From: Annona cherimola
Taxonomy: Eukaryota > Streptophyta > Magnoliopsida > Magnoliales > Annonaceae
DNA: 64,000 nucleotides
NCBI GenBank assembly: GCA_030490835.1
Contig: CM059972.1
Coordinates: forward strand, 17,089,764-17,153,763
Reading direction: 5' to 3'
A program made the translations under genes and the position numbers. Shown here piece after piece: positions 48,038 to 61,022 of the stretch. Every line of letters starts with the position of its first letter. Within the stretch, counting starts at the first letter, position 1. Below the pieces are notes generated by a model, which was not told the DNA's origin, did not search any database, and was given only the letters and a program-made list of their open reading frames with translations.

Positions 48038-49199
48038 CAAAGGCTAACGAACCGGTCCGAACCGGTCCGACCGGGAACCGGGCATGCATCCGGTTCGATC
48101 TCATACGATTCGATCTGATAGTATTAAACCGCCTGAACCGTTGAACCGCCGGTTCAACCGGAAACCGTGATTGAACCGGTTAGACCGGTTCGCGAATAAA
48201 AGGAAACACGCTCCAACCGTAACGAGTAGCGGCGGCGGCAGCACCGGCAATGGGACTTTCAGATTTGCGGCCGCCATTAAAACCCATCATGTTGCCGCTG
48301 TGATATGCCGCTGGACGCCTGGAAGGGGGTGCCGGAAGAATGCTGCTGGCGTCGACATGGCGGCGAGAAAACCCATCCGGAGAGAACGCCGACAAGAGAG
48401 GACGCCGGCAAAGGGCTTTGATGATGCTGCTGTCGGGGCAGCGGCTGGTCGTCAGGGCGTTGACGAGGCAGTGGTTGGCCGTCGGGACTAGGTGGCGGCA
48501 CCGGCGATCTGGTTTCCAGCGGCGGCAACGCCAAACCCATCTGGTTTTAGGCGCCGGGTTTCCACCGGACTGGATGCCGGCAACGGCGTCGTGAGGCTGC
48601 CGGCGGCTTCAGCGGACGGCTGGACTGCTCCCGAAAATGGACAGCTACTTTCGGCGACTGGGCAGCATCGTCTGGCGGGGGGAAACGGGAAAAGGAAGGT
48701 GATGGAGCACCAAGTTTGGTGCTCCACTAGCATACTTTTATTTATGCACATGCGTTCCCCAAAAAATAAAATATGACCATTAAATCTCTTAAAAACTTAC
48801 AAAATCTCACCAAATCTCAAAAGTATGTTTTTGGAATAATTTTCATATGAAATATAAATATTTTAAAATATGAAAGTATTAGATAAAATGAAAATTATCA
48901 ATAGGCTAAGAGCTCACATAATTAGTTAATATTTTTAATTATAACTTTATATATTTATTTAGTTTCAAAATTATTTAAAGGTTTGCATAGTTTTGAAATA
49001 TAATTAATATTTAGATTTAGGAGTTATATATATATAATTTTACCAATATGTTAATTAAAAATAATTAAATATTTATAACATCATAAATATGTCATGCTGA
49101 CGTCACCGATTCAAACCGGTTTGCTTAACCGGTCAAACCGGTTTGAACCAGACCAGTTCCTTTACCTGTTCGATCACCGGTTCGGTTCTGATAACATTG
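48038..49199 (+). mobile_element. hAT-type element, AACCGG family, GC-rich cargo
   Basis: The left end carries repeated AACCGGTCCGACC words and TAGTATTAAACCGCCTGAAC. The right end reads in reverse CAATGTTATCAGAACCG, preceded by AACCGGTTTGAACC repeats and ATGACGTCAGC-like DNA (in reverse at 52.9 kb). The interior 48220-48700 is GC-rich with several overlapping frames on both strands, none matching a known domain. It is closely similar to 61023-61924. The left terminus is eroded and no target duplication was found. Confidence 0.7.
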
Positions 49200-51440
49200 G
49201 ATTGTGGCACTAATTTCTAATATACATAGTATATTTCGCAAATTCTTCTCGTATATATAATATTTCACTGTAAATTCCTAATACTCAATGTTGTTATAGT
49301 ACATCAATTAAGCTTAATAATTTTTAAGTCTTTTAAATATTAAATTTTTTATATTTTTATTGTTATATTTATAATTATCTGAAAATACACTTTTTATCTT
49401 GGTCAACGGATTTTTACTCATAATAGTAGGAGACCAATCTCTTAATGTAAATGGGAAACACTAGCTCCCTCTAATAAATAAAAGGCAAATGCCCATCCCA
49501 CTTTTTTTTAAGATAATGTTCATTCCATTTTGAAATCAATCCAATTAGCGTAAGAGCTAAAGCCTCATTTAGCTAAGCTACATCCTTAATAGCAATCTTT
49601 TTATTCCCAAACTGCCCATAAAAAATTAAAAAAACTCAACCAGTTGCATTCATTGATTAGAGCTCAAAAAAAAATATGGCAGTCATTTGCCTTTATTAAG
49701 GGTGCAACTTGGGCCGGCTTAACCCCTAACCTAGCTAGCTAAATCCGATTTCAAACAATTAAAACTGCTCAATGTTGAACCTAAATCCGATTTTCTATGT
49801 TCAACCCGAACCCGAATTGAAAATAATTTGGTACTGGGTTAAGTTGAACCTAAACCCAAATTACGTAACATATGTTTATTTTATATTCCATATAAATCCA
49901 ATCTCATTCCCCTCATATATATTATATTTATTTTATACCATACATAAGCATTATTCCTCCTTAAGTTCAATTATATAATATAATATTTTATATTTTCTTT
50001 TAGGAAAAAAGAGTTTGGTTTAGTGATAATTTCAAGGCAAAAAAATGAAAACTATTTTTAGAACTTGAGACGTTTTATTTGTTGTTGTAACTTAACTATT
50101 TATTTAAGACGTTATCATTTGGTTGTTTGAATATAATATCAGTGGTTAAATGTTTATTCTATTTTGAAATAAATTTGTTGTAGTCTTATTTGATTTAATA
50201 CTATGATTGTTGATTTTTTTTTATTATGATTGGCGTTATATGGTTTTTTCTTATAATTAGATATTACGTTTATGTATATGTTTATGATATTAATATTAAA
50301 TTGCATAATAGAAAAATGATGTACTTTTTTATTTTCCAAAATAAACTACTAATCTACTCTATTTTGAAAAATAACTACTAGTCTATTTAATATAAAGAAA
50401 ATATTTAAATGAGATTTTTCTTTTTTAAATTCTTAAGCACTCTTGAATTTTTCTTGAAAATAAAAAATTATCATTTTTATTTTTTTAATGATAGATTTAA
50501 AATTGAATAAGTATAAGATAGACAACAAATATATTAAATCATTTCAACCCGATTCTAAATTTCAAAAATAAGATTAGTATTTAGGTTCATAAATAGGATT
50601 AAGGTTAGGATTACCGTCACTATTGAGGTGAACTCAAGATTCATAAGCCCAAATTCCAGTTGCACCGTAGCCTTCATCCAGCTCCATCCAATCGGAGCAG
50701 CGACCTCAAGCTTCAATGTCCGATGATCCGAACCACTGACTAGATCGATCTCGTACGTAGTATGAATTGCTTGCTTGGTAACACGTGAAATGTAAACCAT
50801 TGAATGTTGCAAGAGGTCAAAAGACAATGATCAGAAACACGGTAATAGGATGAAATTAAATAAGAAAGAAATTGGATGGCCAGCTTCTAGCGGATAAAAT
50901 TATTAGTTGTTCTTAATTAAGTAACTCCTTCATGGCACAAGAATCAAAAAATAGAAGTAGAAATTAAACATTATCTCTAACAACAAAGCAATTATGTGAA
51001 ACGTTCGCCGCCAATAACGATCCGTGAAGTATAATTATTAATCAGCGAAGCTAGCTAGCATACATCCCCGGGCTTCAAACCTCACATGCCTAGTCATGGA
51101 AAGCTGATATGGGAAATTAATATTTTTAGTCGAGAAACAAAAGAGTTGTTATCTAGTGTAATCCTTTTTTAATTTTTTTAGTTTAAAATTTATATGTGGG
51201 TCCAAGTTGGCACGCGAGAAATAGCTTATTTTTATTGTTAAAATTCAAAATAAATTAAAACAATAAAAAATGTAAAAAAATATATATTTAGGACATTCAT
51301 GTTTGGGCCCACATAGATATATTTTAAAAAAATTCAAAACAAAAATAAAGTAGGTAATGCACCAAGTGCACTAAAGCTAATTGTACTTGAGAGCACTCAA
51401 TCTAATTTAAAACAAAATTCATGCCACAAAGTACAAAGTA
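49200..51440. other. Gene-free stretch with one candidate DNA element
   Basis: Mostly AT-rich. Apart from the element at 49701-50666, I see no gene. A clean minus-strand frame of 90 codons at 50555-50827 has no recognisable domain. Confidence 0.4.
49701..50666. mobile_element. Candidate ~970-bp DNA element
   Basis: The left end GGTGCAACTTGGGC and the right end in reverse GGTGCAACTGGAATTTGGGC form an imperfect inverted repeat. Both subterminal regions carry AACCCGAACCCGA / ATCGGGTTGAAA words. No target duplication was found and the interior is AT-rich without coding. Confidence 0.4.
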
Positions 51441-51445
51441 AATGA

Positions 51446-51817
51446 AGAGTAGTGATTCAATACACTTGGATACATTGAAACTTAAGTGCACCTAGTGCAA
51501 AATTTATTTTTAAATTTTTTTTATAAAATAATTAAATTTTATCATTTTTAGAAATGAGTATATATTTTTAATTTTTTAAAAATAAGGGATATATTTTTTA
51601 ATTTTTAAAAACGAGTGGTTTTAGTCATCTTTAAATGACTAAAATACCTTCTTTTCTAAAATACAAAATATATACACATCTCTAAAAATAATAAAACTTA
51701 ACTTATAAATTAAATATACCTAGATTAATAGTTGTATAAAAAAATCCTTAAAAGATAAGTTTTGCACCCAAGTATACTTAAATTTCAATACACTCAGGTG
51801 CGTTGACTCACTGCTCC
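51446..51817. mobile_element. Foldback MITE, GAGTAGTGATTCAA ends
   Basis: The left end AGAGTAGTGATTCAATAC pairs with the right end in reverse, GGAGCAGTGAGTCAACGC. Next come ATTGAAACTTAAGTGCACC against ATTGAAATTTAAGTATACTT. The core is TTTTAGTCATCTTTAAATGA, the shared palindrome. The flanking 9-mers match only 5 of 9. It is a diverged member of the foldback group. Confidence 0.6.
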
Positions 51818-52065
51818 AGGTCATGTATTTCATCATTATCTATGTTGAAATATGAACAATGATAACAAAAAATGAATTTAAATATGTTGACTCTTTCAAT
51901 AAATTATCCTATCTATCTTTTCTTTTTTTAAATCACAGTTATTATCTTTATCCTATTACATCACCCTTATTTTTTCAAAAAAAAATTTTGAATTTTCTTT
52001 TTCATCTCATGCCGATCGAATCCTTAATTAGGAGTAAGGATCAGTATCGCTAGAGATATATATTT

Positions 52066-52359
52066 GGACCTCGCATACACCTATTTTTTATTTTTTTTTT
52101 CAATTTTTTTTTACAATATTGTTAATCTATATCTATTTAATATGTGTAAATTTTTTTACCATTTTTGGAGTATTTTAAATTACCTAAAATGCCACTGATT
52201 TTCAAAAATAAAAAATAAATATCTAAAATACTCTTAAAATGGTAAAAATTTATACACATGTTAAATACACTTATATTAGCAGTTTTATAAAAAAAATTGA
52301 GAAAAAAAGGGTGTATGCGCCTGGAAGCATGCAGCACCGGGCGCATGCAATCGGATCCC
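52066..52359. mobile_element. Foldback MITE with 9-bp TSD TATATATTT
   Basis: A 294-bp element; left end GGACCTCGCATACACC, right end in reverse GGGATCCGATTGCATGCGCC. Identical 9-mers TATATATTT flank it (52057-52065 and 52360-52368). The A/T arms and ATTACCTAAAATGCCACTGA match the cores of the 6.8 and 23.9 kb copies. The right arm carries an extra GCATGC-rich segment, so one arm has been shortened. Confidence 0.78.
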
Positions 52360-52783
52360 TATATATTTTATAAAAGTGCATAAGAATAATATATATTAAA
52401 AATGCACGTTGATTCTAGGATATTTAAAATGTATGCTGATGTTAGGAGCCAAACATTTGAATAAAAAATAAACAAATTAAAAGAAAAGGGAACAATAGCA
52501 CATGGGTTACAGCCTACAGCTACTGGTGGACTCCCGCGGCTCTCCAAATTTAAGTTATCGATCGTGCCGTCCACCGTCCTGCAAATCATTGAATTCTGCG
52601 TCGAAGCACCAGCATTTGGCACAAAGGAAAAAAAGGATATCCAATGATACACTGTGCTTGAATAGAATATGTATTTTCATTAGGATTGTTTTTTTAATTC
52701 TTAAAATAATTTTTTAAATTCTTAATACATTTTTTATATTTTCAATATAACATTTTCAATTTCTAATATACATTATTAGATTC

Positions 52784-54682
52784 TAATGTTGTCATAACCG
52801 AACCGGTGATTAAACCGGTAAAGGAACTGGTCTGGTTCGAACCGGTTTGACCGGTTAATCAAACCGGTTCGAACCGGTGACGTCAGCATAACATATTTAT
52901 GACATCATAAATATTAATTTTTTTAAAATTTTAAATAAATATATTGATAAACTTATATTTTTATAAATCCTAAATATATATGTTGGATTTTAATGACCAC
53001 AATATAAGAACAAAACATGCATGAAAAAAATTAATAGCAAGTTTTAAAAAATTAACTACATTAACTGACCTGAAAGACTTAAACTTATAATAAGCTATAA
53101 CCGTTGTTGCTTGGTTGTTGGTTCTTGAATTCTTCCTCTTTATCTCGGTACCTTGATGAATTGCTATAAACATACCTGAAAAAATAAGAAATAAAACAAA
53201 TCAGTAAGTGTTGAAAATTTGAATAATTAAATAACCTATAATAATATGAAAATTAAGAATATCTCTTATGTTTAGCAAAAAATGAAAATTTAGAAGTTTA
53301 TAAACCATTAAATGCATCATTCTCATCAAACATAGATTTTAAAAGTATATAAATACTTCATTTCAACCAAATATAACATTTTAAAAATCTAACAACACAT
53401 CATTCCCACCAAACATAAAATTTTAGAAGTCTACAAACATGCAAACACACATTCTTGTCTGAAATATTTAGTTATTTACGCAAGATGCGATATCATTTAA
53501 TTAATTATAATATTTTATTAACTATAGTTAATTTGTTAGCAATATTATTAAATTTACACCTTGAGCTAGGATTGCAAATGTACTTAGGTTAAAATGTAAA
53601 TACAAAGAATAACAAAGTGTAAAATTAATTTAATAAAATTATTTAATATGTGTATATATTTATAAGTTATATTTGCAATGTCTAAAACATCATGGATTGT
53701 GAAATCTGGTGATTTTTAAAATATATTTGGTATTTTATATTTATATTTATATTTTTTGTCTTTTAATTTTTTAAAACTAAGAATACAGAATACTAAACAT
53801 TTTAAAAATTGTTAAATCAAGATTAAACATTAAAGCATTGAAATTTGAATATGCTGTTTTGTAGTTTCGCTGCTGACCGGAGAGACGGCGACGACGACGG
53901 CGATTCGGCGACCGGAGGACCAGAGAGGCGACCAGAGGCAGAGACGGCGCAGCGGACTGCTCGGCGAGGAAGACGATGGGGATGGCGCGTGCGGCGTGCG
54001 TGTCTGACGAGTCGACGAAGAGGGTGGACACTGGACAGTGGCTGATGAGTCGACGACGATGGGGATGGCGCATGCGGCGTGCGGGCGGCAGTGCGTGCCT
54101 GACGAGTCGACGAAGAGCATGGACAGTGGCTGACGAGTCGACGACGATGGGGATGGCGTGCGGGCGGCAGTGCTGGCGGCAGCGCTTGCAGCCCCAGCGA
54201 GGAAGATGATGGCTGATGAGGCGGCGGATGGCAGCACGTGAGGCGCCCGGCGAGGAAGACGATGGCGGACGGGGCAGCGGACGGCAGCGCGTGCAGCGCT
54301 CGGTGAGGAAGACGATGGCGGACAGGGCAGCGGACGGCAACGCGTGCAGCGCCCGGCGAGGAAGACGATGCTGCGGACGCGGACGGCGACGAGGACAGCC
54401 GGCAGGCGCACGGGCGAGGCAGCGCCGCAACGGCTAGGGTTTCCAAGCAGGGGGAAGAAAGAGGGCGTCGGGCGTCGGCTGCTCGATCGATCCTTCCGTT
54501 CGTTTTTTTTTAAATATATATATATTTATTATTAATTTATTATCCGACCGGTCGAACCCGGTTGAACCGGTCTTCCGGTTCGGGCGGTTTTTGGCTATTG
54601 AACCGAACCGTAGTGAATCGAACCGGATTTGCGACCGGTTCCCGGTCGGACCGGCCGGTCCGGTCCGGTTTTAATAACATTG
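52784..54682 (-). mobile_element. hAT-type element, AACCGG family, 8-bp TSD
   Basis: The 1899-bp element reads TAATGTTGTCATAACCG at the left and, in reverse, CAATGTTATTAAAACCG at the right. Identical 8-mers TTAGATTC flank it (52776-52783 and 54683-54690). YARNG ends and an 8-bp duplication place it in hAT. The conserved 3' block (TGACGTCAGCATAACATAT) is at the left, so the element is on the minus strand. The GC-rich cargo at 53870-54470 holds tandem repeats with overlapping Arg/Pro/Ser-rich frames of up to 217 codons, which I read as compositional artefacts. No transposase is present. Confidence 0.85.
53960..54370. repeat. GC-rich tandem repeats in hAT cargo
   Basis: Two repeat types: about 53-bp units around GGCGAGGAAGACGATGGCGG (54200-54370, roughly three copies), and 70-80-bp units around TGACGAGTCGACGAAGAG and GATGGGGATGGCG (53970-54160). 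Confidence 0.7.
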
Positions 54683-55429
54683 TTAGATTCTCGTCCTAAA
54701 ATAAGATTGCATTCAAGAATTTTGTACCCTTTGAAATACCCTCATTTTAGACAACCATGCTGATTCAATTAAGTCAAATGTGTTTATCTATTCATCTTTA
54801 TATTTCTAGTTAAGATAACAAAAAAGTTTATAATTGAAAAGCTAAATTTTGTGTATACTTATGACTTTTATTCTAATTTCACTTATACTCGGAAACTCTC
54901 AAAAATTTGAAAAATACTCATATATTTTGTCTAAAATTTTATTTATATTCATGTCTTAAGAATCCTTTAAAGGGGCTATTAGCCGCCTTTGAAATGATAA
55001 ATATGTCAATCCCTAATTATAATTTTATAGTTAAAAATTTATATTCTACCGAATTTTTAATAATTTTACAATTACAATTATAAAATTATATATTATTTGA
55101 ATATGAATCTTTAGTTATGAGTAAAACAATCTCAAATTATATTAGGTATTGGGCATATTTGTCATTTCACCCATTTAATGGATCCCTAGCAAGGTGAGTA
55201 TGAGTAAAAATATGTGGGTATTTTGGATTTTTTAAATGTTCATGGATATAATTGGAATAAGAATAAAATTCATGGATATATATAAATTTTGTCTTAATTA
55301 AAATATTAGATTTCTAAAAGAACTCTTTAAAAGCATATGCAAATCCAGTAAATTAGTCTTATCGCCACAAAATAATAAATAGATATCTATTACATCCAAA
55401 GTATTCATAATACACAGACAATTGCATAA
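54683..55429. other. AT-rich DNA with MITE-like element
   Basis: Positions 54840-55320 hold imperfect inverted arms (TTATACTCGGAAACTCTC on one side, ATATGTGGGTATTTTGG and TTGGAATAAGAATAAAATTC on the other) like those at 5.3 and 11.0 kb. No gene seen. Confidence 0.4.
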
Positions 55430-55797
55430 ACCCGAATGATCATCTTCGACTACTACTGATTATAATATCTACTTTTTTATTTTTTTAAAATTTTTTTAAT
55501 AAGAAGGTTAATCTATGTGTATATTATTTATAAACAAAGTTTTACCAAATTTGGAGATGTTTATATATTTATTTTACATTTTTAAACACAGGGGTATTGT
55601 GGTCATTTTAAAAATTTTAAACATTATGTTTAAAAATATAAAATAAATATATACACATCTCCAAAATTAGTAAAATTTGATTATACATAATATACACCTA
55701 GATTAATTATCTTATTAAAAAATTTTCAAAAAAATAAAAAATAGGTATTATGACTGCTACAACCGGTTGTAGATGGCTACGACCGGTTGCTCTTGCG
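55430..55797. mobile_element. Foldback MITE, left arm eroded
   Basis: The right end holds two ACAACCGG/ACGACCGG words (CTACAACCGGTTGTAG is a palindrome). The left arm matches only from about GACTACTACTGATTATAAT. The A/T arms and the core ACACAGGGGTATTGTGGTCA match the shared foldback core. No target duplication was found. Confidence 0.55.
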
Positions 55798-56023
55798 TAA
55801 AATATTGTTAGAAGACTTTATTTTGAAAGAAAGAAAATGTTAGAATACTTAAATAGTTAGAATAAGTGAAATACTTTACTGTTGTCACGTGAGACTTCAA
55901 TGGTTTCATGTGAGGGCATAACCGAATATTATCACATCATGTATACATGTGGGATCCTAACTTAAGTTCGAAGAGGAGCTTTGCATCCTTGTAATATAGT
56001 AAAAAAGATGGTGATTATATATG

Positions 56024-56431
56024 AGAGTCTAATTAATACATCATCATGTATGTTAGGCTAAAATACAACATTCGTTTACTTGTATAATTAGTTATATTTT
56101 TTATTTTTCTTCGTAAACATTTTTTCTTAATATATTCAATCTATATATTAAGTATTGTCATTTTACAACACTTCTATATATTTATTTTTATTTTTAAAAA
56201 TTAACTTTTTCAAGAGGTGAAAAATGACTTAAATGCCATTGAAATTGATTATTATAAAAAAATAAAAAAATATGTGTAAAAGTATTCTAAAATGGAAAAT
56301 TTTGGTATATAAATTGAATACACTTAAAAAATATGTCTATAAAGAAAAATTATATAAAAATAAAATAAAATAAAATAAACGAATGTTGTATTTTAGTGTA
56401 AAATATATCATGTGGTATATAATCATGCTCC
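56024..56431. mobile_element. Foldback MITE with 9-bp TSD
   Basis: The left end AGAGTCTAATTAATAC pairs with the right end in reverse, GGAGCATGATTATATACC. Inside, AAAATACAACATTCGTTTA is an exact inverted repeat. The flanks are TTATATATG (56015-56023) and TTATATATA (56432-56440), 8 of 9. It is the same subfamily as 1648-2063. Confidence 0.75.
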
Positions 56432-57519
56432 TTATATATATGGTATAGAATATTCACATATATAGTTTTTATATTTTCTGATGCTTTTAAATATTTTATT
56501 TAAAGTTTTAAAAATAAGAAATTAAGCATTTCTCATGTGCTAGTACATTAGAAATGCTATTTTTAAATTTTCAAAATTTTAGATAAAATAGTTAAAAGCA
56601 TAAAGAAATGTAAACAGCTACATATATAAAAATTCCATACTTAGCCTCCATATCGAATAAAACGGGAATATTCTATGGAACTCATTTTTTGTGTAACCCT
56701 TTACATTTTGAATGTTTTAATAATTGATGAAAATTTTACTCTATTTATTAAATTTAGTATCATTTATAGTATCTTGAAAACCTATTTCCTTATCCAGTAT
56801 CAATGTGAATGGGTCTATCTACAAATATGTAAAATTAACGTTATAATAAAGTACTAATTACATTTTAATATATATATAAGCATTTTTCAATTTAAACATG
56901 ATATACTTATTTTTGAGCAAATGTGTATGAATGAATCTAAGCATTTTTCAATTTAAACATGAATATACTTATTTTTTAGCAGATGTGTATCCTGCACATA
57001 TTTCATTTAGATAAAACTTAATTTTTTATTCAAATAAATGATGTTAAATATAATGAATGAATTGGATCTTCTATCGAGCATTAAAAACTTAAAATTTGAA
57101 AAGGTTACGTAAAACTGCTTTTATACAATTGGTTGCCTTGAAGCGGGCCTGAAATAAAAATAAAAATAAAAATAAATCTCAAATAAGAAAAAAACATGTG
57201 ATAATGCATTATGTACAGAAATTCTGAGTGCACCCACTGCCCTAAATCATTGCCCTGCATATGTACTAGATTTTGTATATGGAAGGCACGCTTAGCATGA
57301 TTTAACACGTGGTTGACTAGGGTATAAGATAGGCCAAGGAATGAAAAAGAGGTACAGGTTTAGCAAGCTATTGATTTTTAAATTTAGAACAATTGTATGC
57401 ACATATCAAAATCTAAAATTTAACATGTGGTTTAAATATAATTGATACCCTACATACAAAGCTATTCGGAGAACCAAACTCCCAACCAAAGTTCTCATCT
57501 TTGGACGGTGACTCTTGAA
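56432..57519. other. AT-rich DNA with ~60-bp tandem duplication
   Basis: GCATTTTTCAATTTAAACAT occurs at about 56880 and 56940, a ~60-bp tandem duplication. Positions 56820-57120 share a word order with 30230-30450 (including AAAGGTTACG) and may be an old dispersed repeat. No gene seen. Confidence 0.45.
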
Positions 57520-58230
57520 AGATGTGTTGCCAGCGGAGGCCCAACCCATGGGAAGCGCTTCTTAGTGTTTTCTCATGGGAAGCCTCATCTGAACCGTCCA
57601 GATTGAATCGACGGCTTTGATTTCACAGGGCATTTTCGGTAGTTGAAAATGCGTTTACCCTTCGTTTCCATGCTCTTCTTCTCCCTTGCTTCTCCATGCT
57701 TCTCCCTTGCCTTCGTTTCCACCCCATGCTTCTCCCTTCCCTTGCGACTCGCTGTGGAGCTTAGCCGGATTTACTTGGAAGCCGGCGGGACGGAGAAGGT
57801 GGAGACAACACGGTGAGATCTGAGATGACGGGTTCCGCCTAGGAGACGACGCGCTGCCGACGTTTTGCTGCTGCTGCCGACGACGTTCCTTTGCAGCAAT
57901 GAAGCGGGTGGGTTCGAGCGGCAATGGCAGCATCGACCGGCAGAAGAGAAGAAAACTCGCAGCGTTAGTTTTTTTTTTAGATTCAGGCGATTGGAGAACA
58001 GATCTGTCTGGCAAGTTAGGCATCACAGTTAGCAAGCCCTTGGCGAGTCATCCGTCTGTTCCGATCGGCGATCCAACGGCCGACGACTGGTGGGTTATGA
58101 GGCAGGGGCGCGGCTGCCGGCTGCGATTCGTAGAGGTTGATGCACCGTGTCTCATTTATCGCGACGGATTGTAGAGGCTGATGCACGGTGCGTTATTTAT
58201 CGCGACGAACAGAAATTTGACGGGCTAGTG
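57520..58230 (+). other. GC-richer gene-like patch, function unknown
   Basis: An island of balanced composition in AT-rich DNA. GGAGGCCCAACCCATGGG at 57535 is a promoter-like word also seen at 33.2 kb. A 91-codon frame starts at 57899 (MKRVGSSGNGSIDRQKRRKL) and ends at 58174; I recognise no domain and see no downstream exon. The end of the patch holds a ~41-bp tandem duplication (GTAGAGG at 58130 and 58171). It could be a gene-fragment leader or first exon left by a transposon. Confidence 0.35.
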
Positions 58231-59769
58231 GTCTAGCGGACCACCTGAATTTGTGCACATGCAGATTGTTATTTTTCAAAACAATTTTACAAAAAAATTT
58301 TAATAATCTAATAGAATTCCCAAATTATATAAATATAATATTTGTGTAAAAAAATATAAATATCATACTTATTGCATCAAAATCTCGATTTCAATGTAAT
58401 TTCTCTTAACATTTTGTGAAAATGATATAAAACAACTAAAAAAAATGTAATTTTTTTATAAAGTTTCTATTTATATATTTTAAATAAACTTATAAAAATA
58501 ATTCTTTTATGTAGTTGGAATTTTTTAGATTTGTATAGATGTCAATTATTCAATTCACAAACATAGTCAATTGAAAGATTTTATATAAAATATAATTATC
58601 AAAAAGTTTTCATATAAAATATTCTTAAGATGAAAAAAGTTAAAAATTAGAAGGATGAAATAATTAGCTTAACGAAATTGAGCTTTAAATTTTAGCAAAT
58701 TTGACCCTTAAATTTATAAAAGTTTACAAATCTAACACAAATGATTATTGTTGTAAGATAGATTAGTATAAATTTTTGAAATAAAAAAATTGTTACCATC
58801 GTAAAATGAAAAAAAAATCTAATTCACTTCACTTCCTGGTTTTCATAGGTTATTTTTGAATACTCTCGCTACTTTTTACTTAAATCAAAATTTTTTGAAA
58901 AAAATTAACCCTCAAACATGCATTCTTCATGTTAGAAAAATTTAATCGTATGCTTGTATATCTTAGGTTAAAAAAATCCAATCATATGCGTACATTGCTA
59001 ATAAATTTTTGTAAATTTAATTTGATCTTTTTATTTTAATTTGACTTAAATAAATATTTATTTTAAATTATAACAAGCAATGAGACAAATAAGTGAACTC
59101 TAGAGCTTTAGAAATTTAGCTTACTAAGTTCGCAAAATAAATCAACATAATAAATTTATTAAATTGATTAAATTGATAGTTTTACATTGATTTCACTTGA
59201 AAAAATAAATTAATTCTAGTAATAATAAATCACAATTAGTATATTAGTACGTTAAACTTGTAATATAAAGTGTAGTAATATTATTTTATAATTTTAATAA
59301 ATATTATTATAAAATTTGTATTAAATATAGTTATTTACTAAACTGATTATTGAACTAATCCCATGAATTACTTAGAATCACGAAAATAAAAGGAGCTTAC
59401 GTGAACATTAAAAATTGTAGATATATTATAATTGAAGATATTATCTACTATTATTTTTAATTATACATTTATATTTCTTTTGTACATGTTTATATTATTT
59501 AGAATCATTAAAATCGAATAAAAGTCCATGGATTATAAAAATTTAAAGATATATTGTAACTGAAGATCTAATTTATTTTTTAAAATATATTATATTAATA
59601 TAATAATGTGTGTGAAAGGGCGCGTGGGTGGGAAGTTAGTTAATTTTTATGTTTTTTAATGGAGTGTTACGGGTGTGTGAGTTTAATACAAATTTTGATC
59701 TTTTTAGAAAGTTGCTTACCTTACTCTATTTTGGTTTGCAAAATATTTATAACAATAGACGGTTTATAA
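58231..59769. other. AT-rich flank of the second composite array
   Basis: No gene. 58680-58770 matches 40940-41030, and 59325-59370 matches 43150-43200, in direct orientation. In this copy the linker-like DNA precedes array A, whereas in the first copy it follows it. Confidence 0.5.
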
Positions 59770-61022
59770 AAATGTATAAATGTCCCACGGGCCTCAAAAA
59801 ATGAATATTTTGTTTTTATAAAAATATATACGTGTCCCGTGGGCGTCAAAAAATGAATATAATGTTTTATAAAAATATCTACGTGTCCCGCGGGTGTCCA
59901 AAAATGAATATATTACTTTTTAAAAATATATAAATGTCCCACGGGCCTCAAAAAATGAGTATTTTTTTTATAAAAATATATACGTGTCCCATGGGCGTCC
60001 AAAAATGAATATAATGTTTTATAAAAATATCTACGTGTCCCGCGGGCGTCCAAAAATGAATATATTATTTTTTTAAAATGTATAAATGTCCCACGGGCGT
60101 CAAAAAATAAATATTTTGTTTTTATAAAAATATATACGTTCCCGTGGGCGTCAAAAAATGAATATAATGTTTTATAAAAATATCTACGTGTCCCGCGGGC
60201 GTCCAAAAATGAATATATTACATTTTAAAAATATATAAATGTCCCACGGGCCTCAAAAAATGAGTATTTTGTTTTTATAAAAATATATACGTGTCCCATG
60301 GGTGTCAAAAAATGAATATAATATTTTATAAAAATATCTACGTATCCCGCGGGCGTCCAAAAATGAATATATTATTTTTTTAAAATGTATAAATGTCCCA
60401 CGGGCCTCAAAAAATGAGTATTTTGTTTTTATAAAAATATATACGTGTCCCGTGGGCGTCCAAAAATGAATATAATGTTTTATAAAAATATCTACGTGCC
60501 CCGCGGGCGTCCAAAAATGAATATATTATTTTTTAAAAATGTATAAATGTCCCACGGGCCTCAAAAAATGAGTATTTTGTTTTTATAAAAATATATACGT
60601 ATCCCGTGGGCGTCCAAAAATGAATATAATGTTTTATAAAAATTTAAATGTGTCCCGCGGGCTTCAAAAAATGAATGTATTATTTTTATAAAATATATAA
60701 ATGTCCCACGGATCTCAAAAAATGAATATCTTATTTTTATAAAAATGTATACGTGTCCCGTGGGCGTCCAAAAATGAATATAATATTTTATAAAAATTTA
60801 AATGTGTCCCGCGGGTCTCCAAAAATGAATGTATTGTTTTTTTAAAATATATAAATATCCCACGGGCCTCAAAAAATAAATATTTTGATTTTATAAAAAT
60901 ATATACGTGTCCTGTGGGCGTCCAAAAATGAATATAATGTTTTATAAAAATATATACGTATCCCGCGGGCGTCCAAAAATGAATATATTATTTTTTTAAA
61001 ATATATAAATGTCCCACGGCCG
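59770..61022. repeat. Minisatellite A2, first part, ~51-bp units
   Basis: About 24 units of the same three types and order as 41050-42800 (CCCACGGG, CCCGTGGG, CCCGCGGG cores). It is cut by a hAT element at 61023. Confidence 0.95.

Noticed and set aside
53777..54446. Open frames of 193-217 codons rich in Arg, Pro, Ser on the minus strand, and others on the plus strand
   Set aside because: All frames on both strands are open because the DNA is GC-rich and internally repeated. They lie inside a hAT element, show no domain, and run into AT-rich DNA at the end.
59913..60206. Repetitive protein frame (DARGT...YFYKTLYSF) on the minus strand, and similar ones at 41.2-42.8 kb
   Set aside because: The 51-bp unit is 17 codons long, so one frame stays open by arithmetic. 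The units vary without codon constraint.
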